Source: Ananas comosus
Lineage: Eukaryota > Streptophyta > Magnoliopsida > Poales > Bromeliaceae
Direction of reading: 5' to 3'
Length of the DNA stretch: 64,000 nt
Assembly (NCBI RefSeq): GCF_001540865.1
Contig: NC_033625.1
Coordinates: 9,169,855 to 9,233,854 of the forward strand
The notes beneath the pieces are model-generated. The model had not been told where the DNA came from, did not search any database, and saw nothing but the letters and a program-made list of their open reading frames with translations. This document shows, one piece after another, positions 53,812 to 64,000 of this stretch. How positions within the stretch are numbered: the first letter of the stretch is position 1; each line of letters starts with the position of its first letter. Both the position numbers and the translations under genes were made by a program.

Positions 53812-54200
53812 TGTTTTATGAACTCCTTGATCTGCCTAGAATCTGTGTTGATCTCACGATATTTTGTCTTCAGAATTGTTCTTTCTCGTCACAATCCGGC
53901 TACTAGAGTCGATCACAGCACACCGCCCGGATCCCAAGGGTTTCTGATGGTGCCCTAGAGTGAACCGAAAAGAGAGAATTTCGGTGGAGAGATTATTCTT
54001 ATTTTTTCTTGTGTCTTTTTATGGCTAATCCCTCATGTATTTATAGGCCATAGGAGAGATGTTAATTCTAATCCTATTCTAACTGAATCTCACACAGATA
54101 GGGATTTAAAATAGAATAGGATTTATCTTTTTGGATTTATTCTTGATCCCATGTGGACTAGTAATATTTTAGATAAGTCCAATATGGATGAATTCTACCA
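53812..54200 (-). repeat. Copia-type LTR, 389 bp, minus strand
   Basis: Read on the minus strand it starts TGGTAGAATTCATCC after a polypurine tract. It has a TATA box (TATAAATA, 54038-54045) and ends near CATAAAACA. Copia RNase H sequence lies on both sides. Confidence 0.7.
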
Positions 54201-54211
54201 TCTCCCACTCG
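54201..54211 (-). promoter_or_regulatory. Polypurine tract of the minus-strand copia element
   Basis: Minus-strand CGAGTGGGAGA abuts the LTR start, in the same arrangement as AAGTGGGAGAT at 37053. Confidence 0.75.
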
Positions 54212-55293
54212 TACACACTTGGTGCTTATTTCAATATTCTAATTCAAATATATTCTCATCTCGTTCTACTCTTCATACGGGAAATGGTTGGTGCGATCAA
54301 TAACGAGAAGAATCAAAAGTGAAGAGTGTTATATTAAACCACCATCTAACTAACATAACACTACAACTCCAAATCTCGGCTATACCCCAAATCACTAAAC
54401 TACACCAGATCATAGCATCTCTAATCCCTATAATCGAGCAAGCTAGATCTCTTTTATCAAAGCATTTGCATTCATGATTACATTGACAACAAATATCAAT
54501 ATAATCGCCTAGGCTATGAGTTACAAATCATAGGTGTGTTGTCAAATGATTTTTCGTCAGACGCCCCTTGCCAATCTATTTCAACATGACTGCTTTCCTA
54601 GACATGTTCCGCTGGACCGAATCAATCATAGCTCTTGGATATCATACTAAAGTAACATCGCCAAGTATCCACCTCATGATATGGTTCTAAGTCCCAAAGG
54701 GTACGCAAAGTTCACATAGTGATGAAAAAGGGATCAGTTTTGTCACTCTCTAAAACTAGTGATTGATCTTGCACATATGGTATGAACGTATACTATGGTG
54801 GAGCTTCCTCTAAGGACATGTTACGCTCAAAACACCATGCGGATGTCGGTTCTGTTGCAATTCAAAACAACAAATCTCAAGACAGTCACCCACATAGTGC
54901 CTTCTTTACATTCGGCTTCATATAGGCCAAGTAGAGTTGTGGACTATATCTATAATTGATTCCATAAAGTCTCATCTTAGCTCATCTAAGGCAACATTCA
55001 TGATTGAAACACGTGCTTGCTCATTTAGTGCGAAGTGGATCACCTGCATTACTAGTTGCATTTATGTGATCTTATCTGTCTCATCCTGCTCGCTCTCCTA
55101 GCTGCAGATCGATCACGCTCTCCTAGCGGCAGAGCGATCACCCGTGTGAGAAGGTTGATCAAGGGCTTGGTGACATTCATCCTCATAAAATAAGGATATG
55201 GTGCACTAATTCAAATTTTTTTAAAAAATGTATGAATAAAGAACGAAAATAAATATATTTATTATCAAAATGTCAATACAAGATATATGAGGG
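54212..55293 (-). mobile_element. 3' non-coding part of a copia element
   Basis: About 1.1 kb between the pol stop at 55294 and the polypurine tract has no coding frame. A GATCACNCTCTCCTAGCNGCAGA unit is repeated twice (about 55087-55136). Confidence 0.6.
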
Positions 55294-55460
55294 TCAAATC
55301 CTGCACAAACCCAATCCTCCAACATGTCTATGAAAAACATCTCTAATAAAGGGTTTGGTAAAAGGATCTACGATTGTATCATTAGTAGTCGTAAATCTAA
55401 TTACAATCTGACTCTTTGCAATCTTAAAATTCTCAAATTCCTTGATCAAGTCATCGTGCA
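55294..55460 (-). pseudogene. Copia polyprotein C-terminus (end of RNase H)
   Basis: The minus-strand frame reads IVIRFTTTNDTIVDPFTKPF, then HVGGLGL, and ends at a TGA at 55294-55296. The DPFTKP motif marks the end of copia RNase H. Upstream codons (HDDLIKEFENFKIAKSQ) are readable to about 55460 but weakly conserved. This is the 3' end of the element whose LTR is at 53812-54200. Confidence 0.82.
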
Positions 55461-55925
55461 TACAGCTCAACATCGTATAGTGTGTGCTTCAATCTTTGTC
55501 AAGCCACTCATTATAGGCTTGTAATTCATGACGGTGCTGAGTCGTTGTGCCTTCCTCGGGCCGAACCATGCTGTTGGTAACTATTGCTAAGGATTGTGAT
55601 GTAGCGAATGGTTGATTGACATGTCGTAGGGGGCAATCTAAGACACTAGGTTGAGAGCTGAAGTGTATTACTGTTGGGGAGAAAGATTCCTTGCCTCAAG
55701 TTTGCCTTTTAGATATTGCAAACCAAAATTGATGGCTATAAGATGAGGCTTTCTCCTGTAGTTGAATGGGTTTAGATTGACTGTTCAACTTTTGATACTA
55801 CATCTTTTTCTCCTGTAGCTGCTGAACCTGGCGCATTGCTCCTTTTGAGTAGAGACGAGCAATACTTCTTCTTCTTACATTGTATCCCCTCCTCAAATAG
55901 GGTAAACCCCTGTTTAATAAAAAAA
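55461..55925. other. Unassigned sequence
   Basis: The plus strand has TCTCCTGTAG words twice (55752, 55812) and short open codons between, but no recognised domain. It may be an exon or an old repeat; I cannot decide. Confidence 0.3.
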
Positions 55926-56099
55926 AAATGATAGGAGACCTGCCCATATTTTAAGGCATTCATAAAAAGGTAGTTAGGAGACATGCCCATATTTTCATAA
56001 TCGACTTCAGGGTTATATCGAGAAGGGATACTGTCTTCGATCTCTGCAAACAAAAAAAGGTAGTTAGGAGACCTGCCCATATTTTAAGGCATTCATAAA

Positions 56100-56100
<1 letters not shown>
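55926..56100. repeat. 41-bp direct repeats around a short exon
   Basis: GGAGACCTGCCCATATTTTA and GGCATTCATAAA at 55930-55966 recur at 56059-56100. A shortened copy (GGTAGTTAGGAGACATGCCC) is at 55969-55996. Confidence 0.9.
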
Positions 56101-56130
<30 letters not shown>

Positions 56131-56379
56131 GAGGCACCTCGTGGGGAAGCAATGTTGTGAGGATCTGCCACGATAATCTTTGCATCAATCAAAGGATTAC
56201 GGTCATGACCTACGTAAGCAAACATAGGTGAATCAGCAAGATAAAAATAAATAAATAAAAATAAAAAAAAGAGGACAAAGAAGAAAGGCTCACTACCCTC
56301 GTCGAAAGAAGTAAGAACTGGAGGAGGCTCTACTTCGTTGCCAATCATGGGAGAATAAGTATTCTCGTTAAGATGGTCT

Positions 56380-56416
<37 letters not shown>

Positions 56417-56507
56417 AGTGAAAAAAAAAGGGAAGGTTGGATACCTCTAGAGGGTGTTGGTGACGGCAGTTTCTCCTCAGGAATCCACTTTGTATGCATT
56501 TGAGATG
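55990..56507 (-). pseudogene. Small 3' exons of the plant mobile domain gene
   Basis: Four short coding stretches are bounded by splice-like signals on the minus strand. They are 56507-56445 (donor AGAG|GTAT), 56377-56297 (acceptor TTTTTTTGCAG, donor GAGG|GTAGTG), 56210-56138 (acceptor TTACGTAG, donor CGAG|GTGCC) and from 56043 down to about 55990 (acceptor TTTGTTTGCAG). Introns are rich in long T-runs. The encoded pieces (KWIPEEKLPSP, GNEVEPPPVLTSFDEG, DRNPLIDAKIIVADP, EIEDSIPSRYNPEVDYENM) have no known domain. The grouping is inferred. Confidence 0.5.
56384..56414. repeat. Long poly(A) run
   Basis: About 31 A in a row. Further runs of 10-18 A lie at 56099-56130, 58587-58604, 58642-58660 and 58710-58733. 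The whole 55.9-59.6 kb stretch is A-rich on the plus strand. Confidence 0.95.
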
Positions 56508-56604
56508 CTTAAAAAAGAAAAAAAAAAAGAAAAAGGAGAGGTATAAATAAATAAGAAAAAAAGAGAAAAAAAAAGAAGAAAAGACAATGCATATAAGTGC
56601 TTAC

Positions 56605-56983
56605 CTTTTTCTCTTGTAACGCTCGTCGTAGCCATTGAGGCATCAACTCAGGGTCTTTTCAGATCCCTGCGGCTCAAGTCTTCGGGAAGTCCTCTCTTGG
56701 CAGCAATCTGATCGATTACTATATTGGGTTCGAATCGATTATGCACGAGCAAAAATGAATTAGGAACGTCCGAAACCTCTTGCATCTGCTGGAGAGAATG
56801 ATGAGCCGATTCTGCCAAGAGATTTTGCTTAGCTGTATGAGCAAATGGACTTATCTCACGAGCACCACTTTGAGGCTCCCTAGGTGAAGACCTAGAAATT
56901 GTCTTGTAAATAATGGGCTTGCATGCTTTCTTCGGGTTTAGTTCACGCTCTACTAAAGAATCAATCCCGGATGAAAAATAAGG
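56605..56983 (-). pseudogene. C-terminal exon region of the plant mobile domain gene
   Basis: After the TAA at 56984 the same frame continues with SSGIDSLVERELNPKKACKP and an AKQNLLAESAHHSLQQMQEV segment. A one-base shift near 56655 is needed to reach PQWLRRALQEKK and the donor AAAAAG|GTAAGC at 56605. Low similarity to known domains fits a variable C-terminal tail. Confidence 0.5.
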
Positions 56984-58580
56984 TTACAACACACTCCTCC
57001 ACCAAAAAGCATACAAACGTGTTGGCTTTCCAACGCTATTGGCATCTGGAATAAAGAATCTAGTAAAATGGCAAACTCTTGTAAAATGTGACCAATACCC
57101 CATCAACACACCGGCTGAAGCAGCAATTCCAGCTATGTTATCAGTATCCCTAACATAGTGCTGATCAAAACCAAATTGACGAGCAAACCTGTGAGGATTG
57201 TAAGATTGTGCGTGAAATATATTTCCCATACGAAGTGGTATAACACTATGGCGAATAGACATTAGATACTCTTTGACATTATCAGGGAACTCCGTCATCC
57301 TCGACAAATCGATTATTTCATGAACCCAACCCTCCCTGGAAAGAGCAAATGGGAATGGACGCCACACGAATTTCTCCTGTTGCCATAAATTCACCCTAGA
57401 TCTTCTTGCATCATGCTGCGGCTTTCTCGAATTATAAGAAGTAATCTTAGCATCCTTAAATCGCAACATTTTCGAGACTCAAGTGTGTTTTAACGTTTTT
57501 AGGATTACCTGATCGATCTTCTCACGAATGCAAGTTCCCCGAAAGTGAGAATGAACCCACGCCGCCAAAAAGTGAATGGGGAAGCGACAACTGGAGTGCG
57601 ATGGCCCTTGTGGGTCAGAAGACATTTGACACAATGCAACTTGGATTGCGCATAATATAGCAGGAGCCAAGGCAATTTTGGTACCTTTACCTAGTTTGGA
57701 TGCCATAACAAAAACTTCTGGGCGGATTATATTTCTTTCACCCGAAGGCATAATGAACTTGCAAAGCCATAGTGCTAAGAAAGCTGCTAGATAACCATCA
57801 TCCTTGATTGGTGGACCAGAGTAACGCTCATCATCAGTAATGTAACGTAACCTGGCTTTAGAAGAAGATGAAATATCACCTTGGTACCAGAAGTTGACCC
57901 ATTGATTGTAGTACACAACGCCTCCTTGATTCTTGGCAACAAGCCACTCATATACCACGAGCAGTGAAGTGAGGTTAGAATCATACATATCAAGGTCACA
58001 ATTCCTTGGGACAAACTCTTCGTACATATCCCCAAGAATAGGAATACCACCTAATATCTTAATGTCCCAAAGAGAAATACCAATCTCACCATATGGAAAA
58101 TGAAAAGTATTTGTTTCAAGACACCAAGCCTCTATCAAACCCTTGAATATGCGTGAATCTAATTCATACCTGCCCCTGAAGGCGATGATTCCTCCTAAAA
58201 TACCAGACAAATGTAACGGACCTTCAAATCGCCGAATGACGTCATCTCTCCATTCTACAAGGCCGTCCAAAGCTGTCCGGTCTCCCAACGTCTTAAAGCC
58301 TCGCCAACTTGGTCGTCCTTGTAGGATGCGAAGGCCCAAGCAATGTATATCTTCTGCCCCACTTTTATCTCCCACGGGCTCTGGTAATATAGCATTGTCC
58401 GATCTAGCATCTGTGAAATATCGTTGAGTAAAACTTGCCATCGCAAAAGGACGTACAACTGCCCACCGGTTCAGCGGGATCCCTTCATAGAAAATTTTAG
58501 GGCTACTGTCGGCAAGAGAACGTGCGCGGAATATAGTAGCTTGGGCATATGCATAAAATTCATAAGTGCCTGTCATATGT
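56984..58580 (-). pseudogene. Plant mobile domain (aminotransferase-like) protein, broken
   Basis: The core of the plant mobile domain is clear. It has RFEGPLHLSGILGGIIAFRG, then an EAWCLETNTFHFPYGEIGIS segment corresponding to the family's R-x-ET-TFH-PFGE region. Further on it has DGYLAAFLALWL, the FPIHFLAAWVHSH segment and YNPHRFARQFGFDQ, the conserved motif near the C-terminus. Such proteins (MAIN, MAIL1 and transposon-borne copies) are nuclear and act in silencing or belong to transposons. The exon begins at 58580 after a T-rich ATTAG acceptor, so upstream codons are intronic. An in-frame TGA (57479-57481) and a TAA (56984-56986) interrupt it. No transposase was seen, so a host or transposon origin is open. 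Confidence 0.8.
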
Positions 58581-58780
58581 CTAATAAAAAAAAAAAAAAA
58601 AAGAAGAAGAAAAAAAATGAAGGGTAATTCGTTAAGAGGCAAAAAAAAAAAAAAAAAATCAAGAAGCCCACGTATATTAAAAAGGAGGGCTTTAGTCAGA
58701 AAATAAAAAATAAAAAAAAAAAAAAAAAAAAAGTGTATGAAAGAGACGTCAGGGTAAAAAAAAAAAAAAACAAAAAAACG
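58581..58780. other. A-rich spacer upstream of the plant mobile domain exon
   Basis: It consists mostly of A runs with short GC islands. No earlier exon could be identified. Confidence 0.5.
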
Positions 58781-59800
58781 TGTTAAAACAAAAAAACCAC
58801 CTGGTTTAAAAAAAAAAGAAAAAAGAAAGAAGAAGATAAAGCTAGAAGTTTTGTACCTTTTTTTTCATCCGATCTCTAAACTCGCAAAAAAAAGGTGTGG
58901 GGCATTTGTTTAAGTAAAAAAAAAGGCGCGGTGACATGTGACATATATATTATATAAGAATAAAATGAGAGGATAATATTAGAATACGGAATTCTAGTTT
59001 CATTTGAAATTCAAAAAATATATATATAAATAAAAGGGAAAAGAAAAAAGGAAGAAAGGAAAAACGAGAGTACAAAAAAGAAAAAAGAGTAAGAAAGAAT
59101 CAAAAATTAAACAAATGGAAGATAAGAAAAAATTCCTTGTTGTAATAATGCTGATTCCTTATAGGAGGTGAAGAATAATAAGTTTCCTTTGGAGAATTTT
59201 TTGTGAATTACGTTCATAAAAAAATAAATGGTTCATGGGACCAGAACATATAATATACATCTAAATGGGATCAAATTTAAAAAGAAGATTTTTGTTTAAG
59301 CAGAGAAGGGAGGGAAAAGAAGTTGAGTAACAAAAAAAAAAAAAGAGGAAAGGAGAATAAACAGTGAAGAAAAAAAGAGAGGTAAAAAAAAAAAAAAAAT
59401 TTTTCGGCCGTTCTGGATCCTATAATCGTAGATCACAATTAAAAGAAAGATATTTTTTAAGAAGGAGAGTGTGGGAAAGAGAAGTTGATGATACAAAAAA
59501 AAAAGAGAAAGAGAATAACAATACGTGTATGAGAAAAAAAAAGAAGGTAAAAAAAAATAATATATTTTTCGTTTCTCTTTCACGTGTGCACAACGAGACA
59601 ACACTCCCTTTCTCCCTCATGCCGCTCGTCAAGCAACCAAGGAGGGGCAGACGGGGGGTGTGGTGTGGTACAGAGCACACCCCCACCCGGTACAAGAAAG
59701 AAGAAAGGCTCGGCAAGCTTATTTTGCTGGCGGCGCGGCGACGACGCGACGACTTCTGACAACGGCGATGACCTCGACAATGACACACCAACGACGACTT
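58781..59800. repeat. Low-complexity block, first copy
   Basis: A-rich sequence is followed by CACGTGTGCACA (59581), a GC-rich part (59.62-59.80 kb) and AACGGCGATGACCTCGACAA. The same order is found at 63173-64000, where it ends with the same CAACGACGACTT. Differences are mainly indels in homopolymers. Confidence 0.85.
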
Positions 59801-60359
59801 AGACGCGCGCAAAGGGCAATTTAGCAGCTCTTTTCTTTTTCTTTTACGAGTGGCGATGGTGTTTGCATCGGGCCAAAACGAAATGTAATCGCGATTTTAT
59901 GTCGAGTTATCAACAGACGTCTTCGTGATAGGTTTGACACGCATCAAATTTGAATTCAATGTTAATTACATTCATAGCGCGCGCTATTCATTAAACTCAT
60001 CTCCCTCAAATGTTTCAAAAAGAAAGTGTTGCGCACAAGCGACGCGACGTGAACGATCCTTGATGTCGGATTGATTGAGCGGCTCGTCTTCGTGATAGGC
60101 TCCGAACTTTCGGGAAGTCTCGACATTTGATCGCTTACTTCATTTGGATTAACGATCATACGAGCGGCCGTCTTCGTGATAGGCTCGACACGGTTGAACT
60201 CGGATCGGAACCAACCGATAGCGACAAAATAAAATAATAATAAAAAAAAGGGATAATAAATATTTTTCTCGGGGTTCGCGATCTTACGTGATTAGGCTGC
60301 CCGAAACCAACCACAAAATACAAAATTACGCAAAACACAAACCGTTCGGGATCATATAA
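59801..60359. repeat. Decayed units of the GTCTTCGTGATAGG minisatellite
   Basis: CTTCGTGATAGG with GACACG- or GAAC-type continuation occurs near 59921, 60089 and 60171, spaced wider than in the array that follows. No gene. Confidence 0.6.
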
Positions 60360-60800
60360 ACCGGGTCGCCGTATCGTGATAGGCTTGATCCGGGTTTCGG
60401 TTAATTAACGCGGTCGCGTTTGGTGATAAGGCTTGATCTTCGGGTTCGCGTAATTAATCGGCGTCGCCGTCTTCAGTGATAGGCTTGCCCCGAGTTCGGT
60501 TCAGTTAAGCGGGGTCGCGCCTTCGTGATAGCGCTTTGGACCCGATGTTCGCGATCATTAAAAGGGTCGCCGTCTTCGATGATAGGCTTGACGCGGGTTC
60601 GGTTAATTAAACGGCCGGTCCCGTCTCGTTGTAGGCTTGGACCGGGTCGGCTAATTAAACCGGGTCGCCATGTTTTCCGTGAGGTAGGCTTGACTCGGGG
60701 GCGTTCGTTCATAAACGGGTCGCGTCTTCGTGATAGGCTTGACCCGCAGTTTCGTTTCAATTAACCGATGTCAGCCGTCTTGTGATAGATTGACCCGGTC
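60360..60800. repeat. Minisatellite of about 58 bp, about eight copies
   Basis: The unit is GGGTCGCCGTCTTCGTGATA followed by GGCTTGACCCGGGTTCGGTT and AATTAAAC. Neighbouring units differ by many one-base insertions and deletions. Open frames over it are artefacts. Confidence 0.88.
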
Positions 60801-63147
60801 AACAAAATAGATGATAATCAAATCGGTATTATTAAGGCGATCAAGTTAATCATGAGTCTAATTGAATATTAAAGACATTACGAAACCAATCAAACTACAA
60901 ACTAGTTGACATTGACAAACCACAAGAATTCGACTTGAACAAAGTGAAATCGATCATAAACAACGTATACCTGTTGAACCAAACCGAACAGACTCAACTT
61001 GACCAAGTGGATCCAAACAATGAACTTAAAACGCGATCGAACCCGAAACCAGATCTAATCTGAACTGACACAAAGGATTCAACTGATCAAAGGTGAATCG
61101 ATCTAAACCAAACGGGATCCTGTCTGAACAAACCGCAACAGGATTACTTGAACCAAAGTGGGGAAAAATTACACATGAAACCATACGACTTCATATTTGG
61201 CCGGGTTTGGGCGGTACCTAAATCGAACTCATAATTAGTGTATAGAAAAATAGGAAACTGAAATAAAAGGACCAGAACCAAATCGGAGGTCTTCAAATCA
61301 TCACTTATATAGGAAAATTTGATTTTCAGGTCTTGAACAATCGAAGTAAATCGATTGACGAAACCAAGCAGGATATCGGAACCTCGTAACGACATCGAAC
61401 GATCCGGTCCCATTCCAATCAAAACCATGAAGGAATCCGCCTGTTATAACAGTGGAAGTTGGAATAGGTCAATACTGGACTACTTACCGAACAGGATTCG
61501 CTAACTTCAGTGAACCCGCACCATCCTCTCTATATTAGGCTGAATGTTACAGGTTGCTCACACGGAGGCCACTATCATTTCTCGATTAATCAGGAATCGA
61601 CTTGGTCGAATATGAGAAAAAAGGAGAAAGACTACCGAAAAAAACGAACGGGTGAATATGCAGGTTATTGACGGCATTATTCTCTCACAAATAGAACAAG
61701 ATTTTACACATTGTGGCGCTAAAACAGTGCAGTCAGTTTTTGAACCGACTCGGGTGAGGTTGAATTCTGCGGCGTTCGAATTTCGCATGATTGGAGTCCA
61801 TAGTATATCGTCATATCTGTGAAGAACAAAACAGGTGGCTTATCAGTATCTACAGAATACGTTAATATAAAATATGACAACCGTAATATATGGCAAATTC
61901 CGATTGATACGGCCAATAATTTCCATGGATGCCAGAGCTTACCCGATCAATCGAACACGAGGAATCTGACTACGAACCGAACAAAGCAATCACTCAAGAT
62001 TTTCTTTATTTTTAAACACTTGTTTAAATTTTCACTCTTAAACTATTAGTTTGAGTGGCGTAGAACCCAAGCATTTGCATATTGGTAGAAGTGAATTGGA
62101 AATCTCCGCACAAGGTTAGAGTATTTGGATGAGAGATAGCTGGCTCTTCTTTTTGTCGATCTTCAACGTGCTATATACTCGGTTATATAGACTCTAAAGC
62201 ACAAACCTGAAGAGTATAACTGCGTCTTATCGTTGTAGTGAGAGACGCCGAACATCACGAGAATAATTATCCTGTCAGTTTATGATGTAAAGACTCGAGC
62301 ATGGGTTAATCTATTTCAAGGCATCCATAGAGTGGAAGTTTTATAAGATGAAGAGTTTATCTTAGAATAGAACCAAATTCAACAGAAGGTCTACACAAAA
62401 GGAACTAAAGATCACTCTCATAATTAAACTCCTCATAAGTCCACTATAAGTGAATTCAGCAAAATAAATCCAGACCTAATATAAATACAAAAGAGCTCTC
62501 CAAAGTCCTTAAAGATAGATTCCTCGAATGTACCACATGAAGTGTCTGTGGCTACAAAGGCATTTACGAATTAAACTCCGTCTTTAAATTAATATCCAAC
62601 AGACCTTCTCATAATTATATAGACTATACTCCTTATGTGAGTAATAGACGCCGAAACGTCGAAGCTTTCTAAAATAAACATCACCATAATAAACCCATTT
62701 ATTTACGGACGGTAAAAGTTGGATTTCTACCCTTTAATAATAATTTTCAAACCCCCCAATGTTAGATTTAACCAATGAACAATCCATACATCTCCATAAT
62801 CCCTAAACAACCACCACTCAAACCCTTAGGGGATGAACCTATACCAGTTCATGAACCAAAGTCCAACTTATACACCTATACACACTCTAACCGTAACCAC
62901 TTTCATAATGAACCATTATCCTAAGTTACCGCAATTTTTAAGCAAATTCACATATTTACACCAACATGACCACTCATGAACAATCGATGCAGTTTCTCGA
63001 AAAAGTATGATCAATTGCACGTACAAAGTGAGCCTTACCAACCATATACTCATATGATATAGTAGCCCGCCACTTGTAACTATATATCAAGTTTTTCATA
63101 TAATGAACTCATAAATCGCATAATATAACCTATAAACCTATACTAAT
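60801..63147. other. AT-rich sequence without a recognised gene
   Basis: 60.85-61.16 kb has loose repeats of AACCAAACCGAA and TGATCAAAG words, an apparent further decay of a repeat. 61.2-62.7 kb shows no domain or element ends. 62.76-63.15 kb has ATGAACC and CTATACACC words like the Tat-type LTR at 34 kb, but only weakly. Confidence 0.4.
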
Positions 63148-63172
63148 NNNNNNNNNNNNNNNNNNNNNNNNN
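63148..63172. other. Assembly gap of 25 N
   Basis: A run of 25 Ns, a length some gap-filling programs leave when a gap could not be closed. The block on its right repeats 58.8-59.8 kb. Confidence 0.95.
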
Positions 63173-64000
63173 AAAAACCACGTGTAAAAAAAAAAAACCA
63201 CGTTAAAAAAAAAAAAGAAAAAGAAGAAGAAGAATAAAGAGAAGTTTTGTACCTTTTTTTTTCCTCGCTCCTCTAAACACTCGCAAAAAAAAGGTGGGGG
63301 CACTTTGTTTAAGTAAAAAAAAAAGGGGTGACAATGTGACATATATATATATAAGAATAAAATGAGAGAATAATTAGAATAGGAATTCTAGTTCATTTGA
63401 AATCAAAAAATATATATATAAATAAAAAGGGAAAAGAAAAAAGAAGGAAAAGGAAAAAAGAGAGTTACCAAAAAAAGAAAAAAAGAGAAGAAAAGAATCA
63501 AAAATAAACAAATGGAAAGAAAGAAAAAAATCTCCTTGATTGAATATCTAATTCCTTATAGGAGGTGAAGAATAATAAGTTTCCTTTGGAGAATTTATTT
63601 TGAATTACTTCTAAAAAAAAATAAATGGTTCATGGATCCCTATAAATGGGATCCAAATTAAAAAGAAGATTTTTTTAAGAAGAAGGAGGGGAAAAAAAAA
63701 GGAGAAAGAAGAATACAAACAGTGAAGAAAAAAAAAAGGTAAAAAAAATAATAATAATTTATTCTTTTCTTCTTTTTCTCTTCTCTCCACGTGTGCACAC
63801 AGGGCAACACTCCCCTCCCTCCCTCCTGCCGCTCGTCACCAACCAAGGGAGGGGGGTGTGGTGTACTCACAGCACACCCCGCCCCAACCCGCACAAGAAA
63901 GAAGAAAGGCTCGGCTACTTTATTTTGCGGCGGCGCGGCGACGACGACAACGACTTCGACAACGGCGATGACCTCGACAATGACACAACAACGACGACTT
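63173..64000. repeat. Low-complexity block, second copy
   Basis: It parallels 58.78-59.80 kb: GAAGTTTTGTACC, GGTTCATGG, CCTTATAGGAGGTGAAGAAT, CACGTGTGCACA, AACGGCGATGACCTCGACAA. The copy is shorter by about 190 bases because of many small deletions. It continues beyond the window. Confidence 0.85.

Noticed and set aside
55324..55524. Plus-strand open frame of 66 codons
   Set aside because: The minus strand of the same stretch encodes the copia RNase H end, which explains the conservation.

Overview
This window is plant nuclear DNA, very probably monocot, dominated by transposable elements. The evidence is nested Ty3/gypsy and Ty1/copia retrotransposons with plant tRNA-iMet primer sites, plant-type MITEs, a plant mobile domain gene and an exon with a plastid-targeting look. 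A bromeliad such as pineapple would fit, but the sequence alone does not prove a species. Several gaps (a run of exactly 100 Ns, a run of 25 Ns, three single Ns) and indel-rich near-duplicate blocks suggest a draft assembly with automated gap filling.

Layout. 1-11.7 kb: a minus-strand Tat-lineage gypsy element with gag, protease, RT, two RNase H domains and integrase. It is broken by in-frame stops and frameshifts, and its 5' LTR lies around 10.3-11.7 kb with tandem arrays. 11.7-13.6 kb: a GC-rich tandem array and unassigned sequence, then a gap. 13.7-18.0 kb: a pol-less, gag-only chromovirus relative (element A) with an 878-bp LTR. 18.0-30.0 kb: a nearly complete Del/Tekay-type chromovirus (element B) with 5' LTR, primer site, gag-pol-chromodomain, polypurine tract and a 2,678-bp 3' LTR. 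Element B is interrupted by a foreign RT/RNase H block bounded by single Ns. 30.0-31.7 kb: an inverted, decayed relative of element A. 31.7-33.7 kb: another LTR with a primer site. 33.8-35.3 kb: a solo Tat-type LTR in the opposite orientation to the first element.

35.3-37.6 kb: unassigned sequence and a copia-type LTR. 37.8-41.0 kb: fold-back MITEs and an AT-rich array of a 250-bp element. 41.3-44.1 kb: a TIR element split by a solo LTR with a perfect GGTAT target duplication. 44.1-48.8 kb: a minus-strand LTR region with a probable copia LTR nested in it. 49-52.4 kb: decayed repeats, an hAT-type MITE with an 8-bp target duplication, and a recurring GTGAAT/ATTCAC palindrome. 52.6 kb: the only convincing host-gene start, a plus-strand first exon of a probable plastid thioredoxin/GST-fold protein. 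53.4-55.5 kb: copia remnants on the minus strand. 56.0-58.6 kb: a broken plant mobile domain gene with small 3' exons. 58.8-64.0 kb: low-complexity sequence, a minisatellite, and a block present twice either side of a gap.

The main regulatory pattern is shared by several LTR families. Each carries paired CCGG-core palindromes upstream of transcription, a conserved splice donor after a purine-rich leader (three LTRs), and a conserved hairpin whose stem changes by compensatory substitution (four LTR types). I did not find a complete host gene, an rRNA, a tRNA gene or a CRISPR array.
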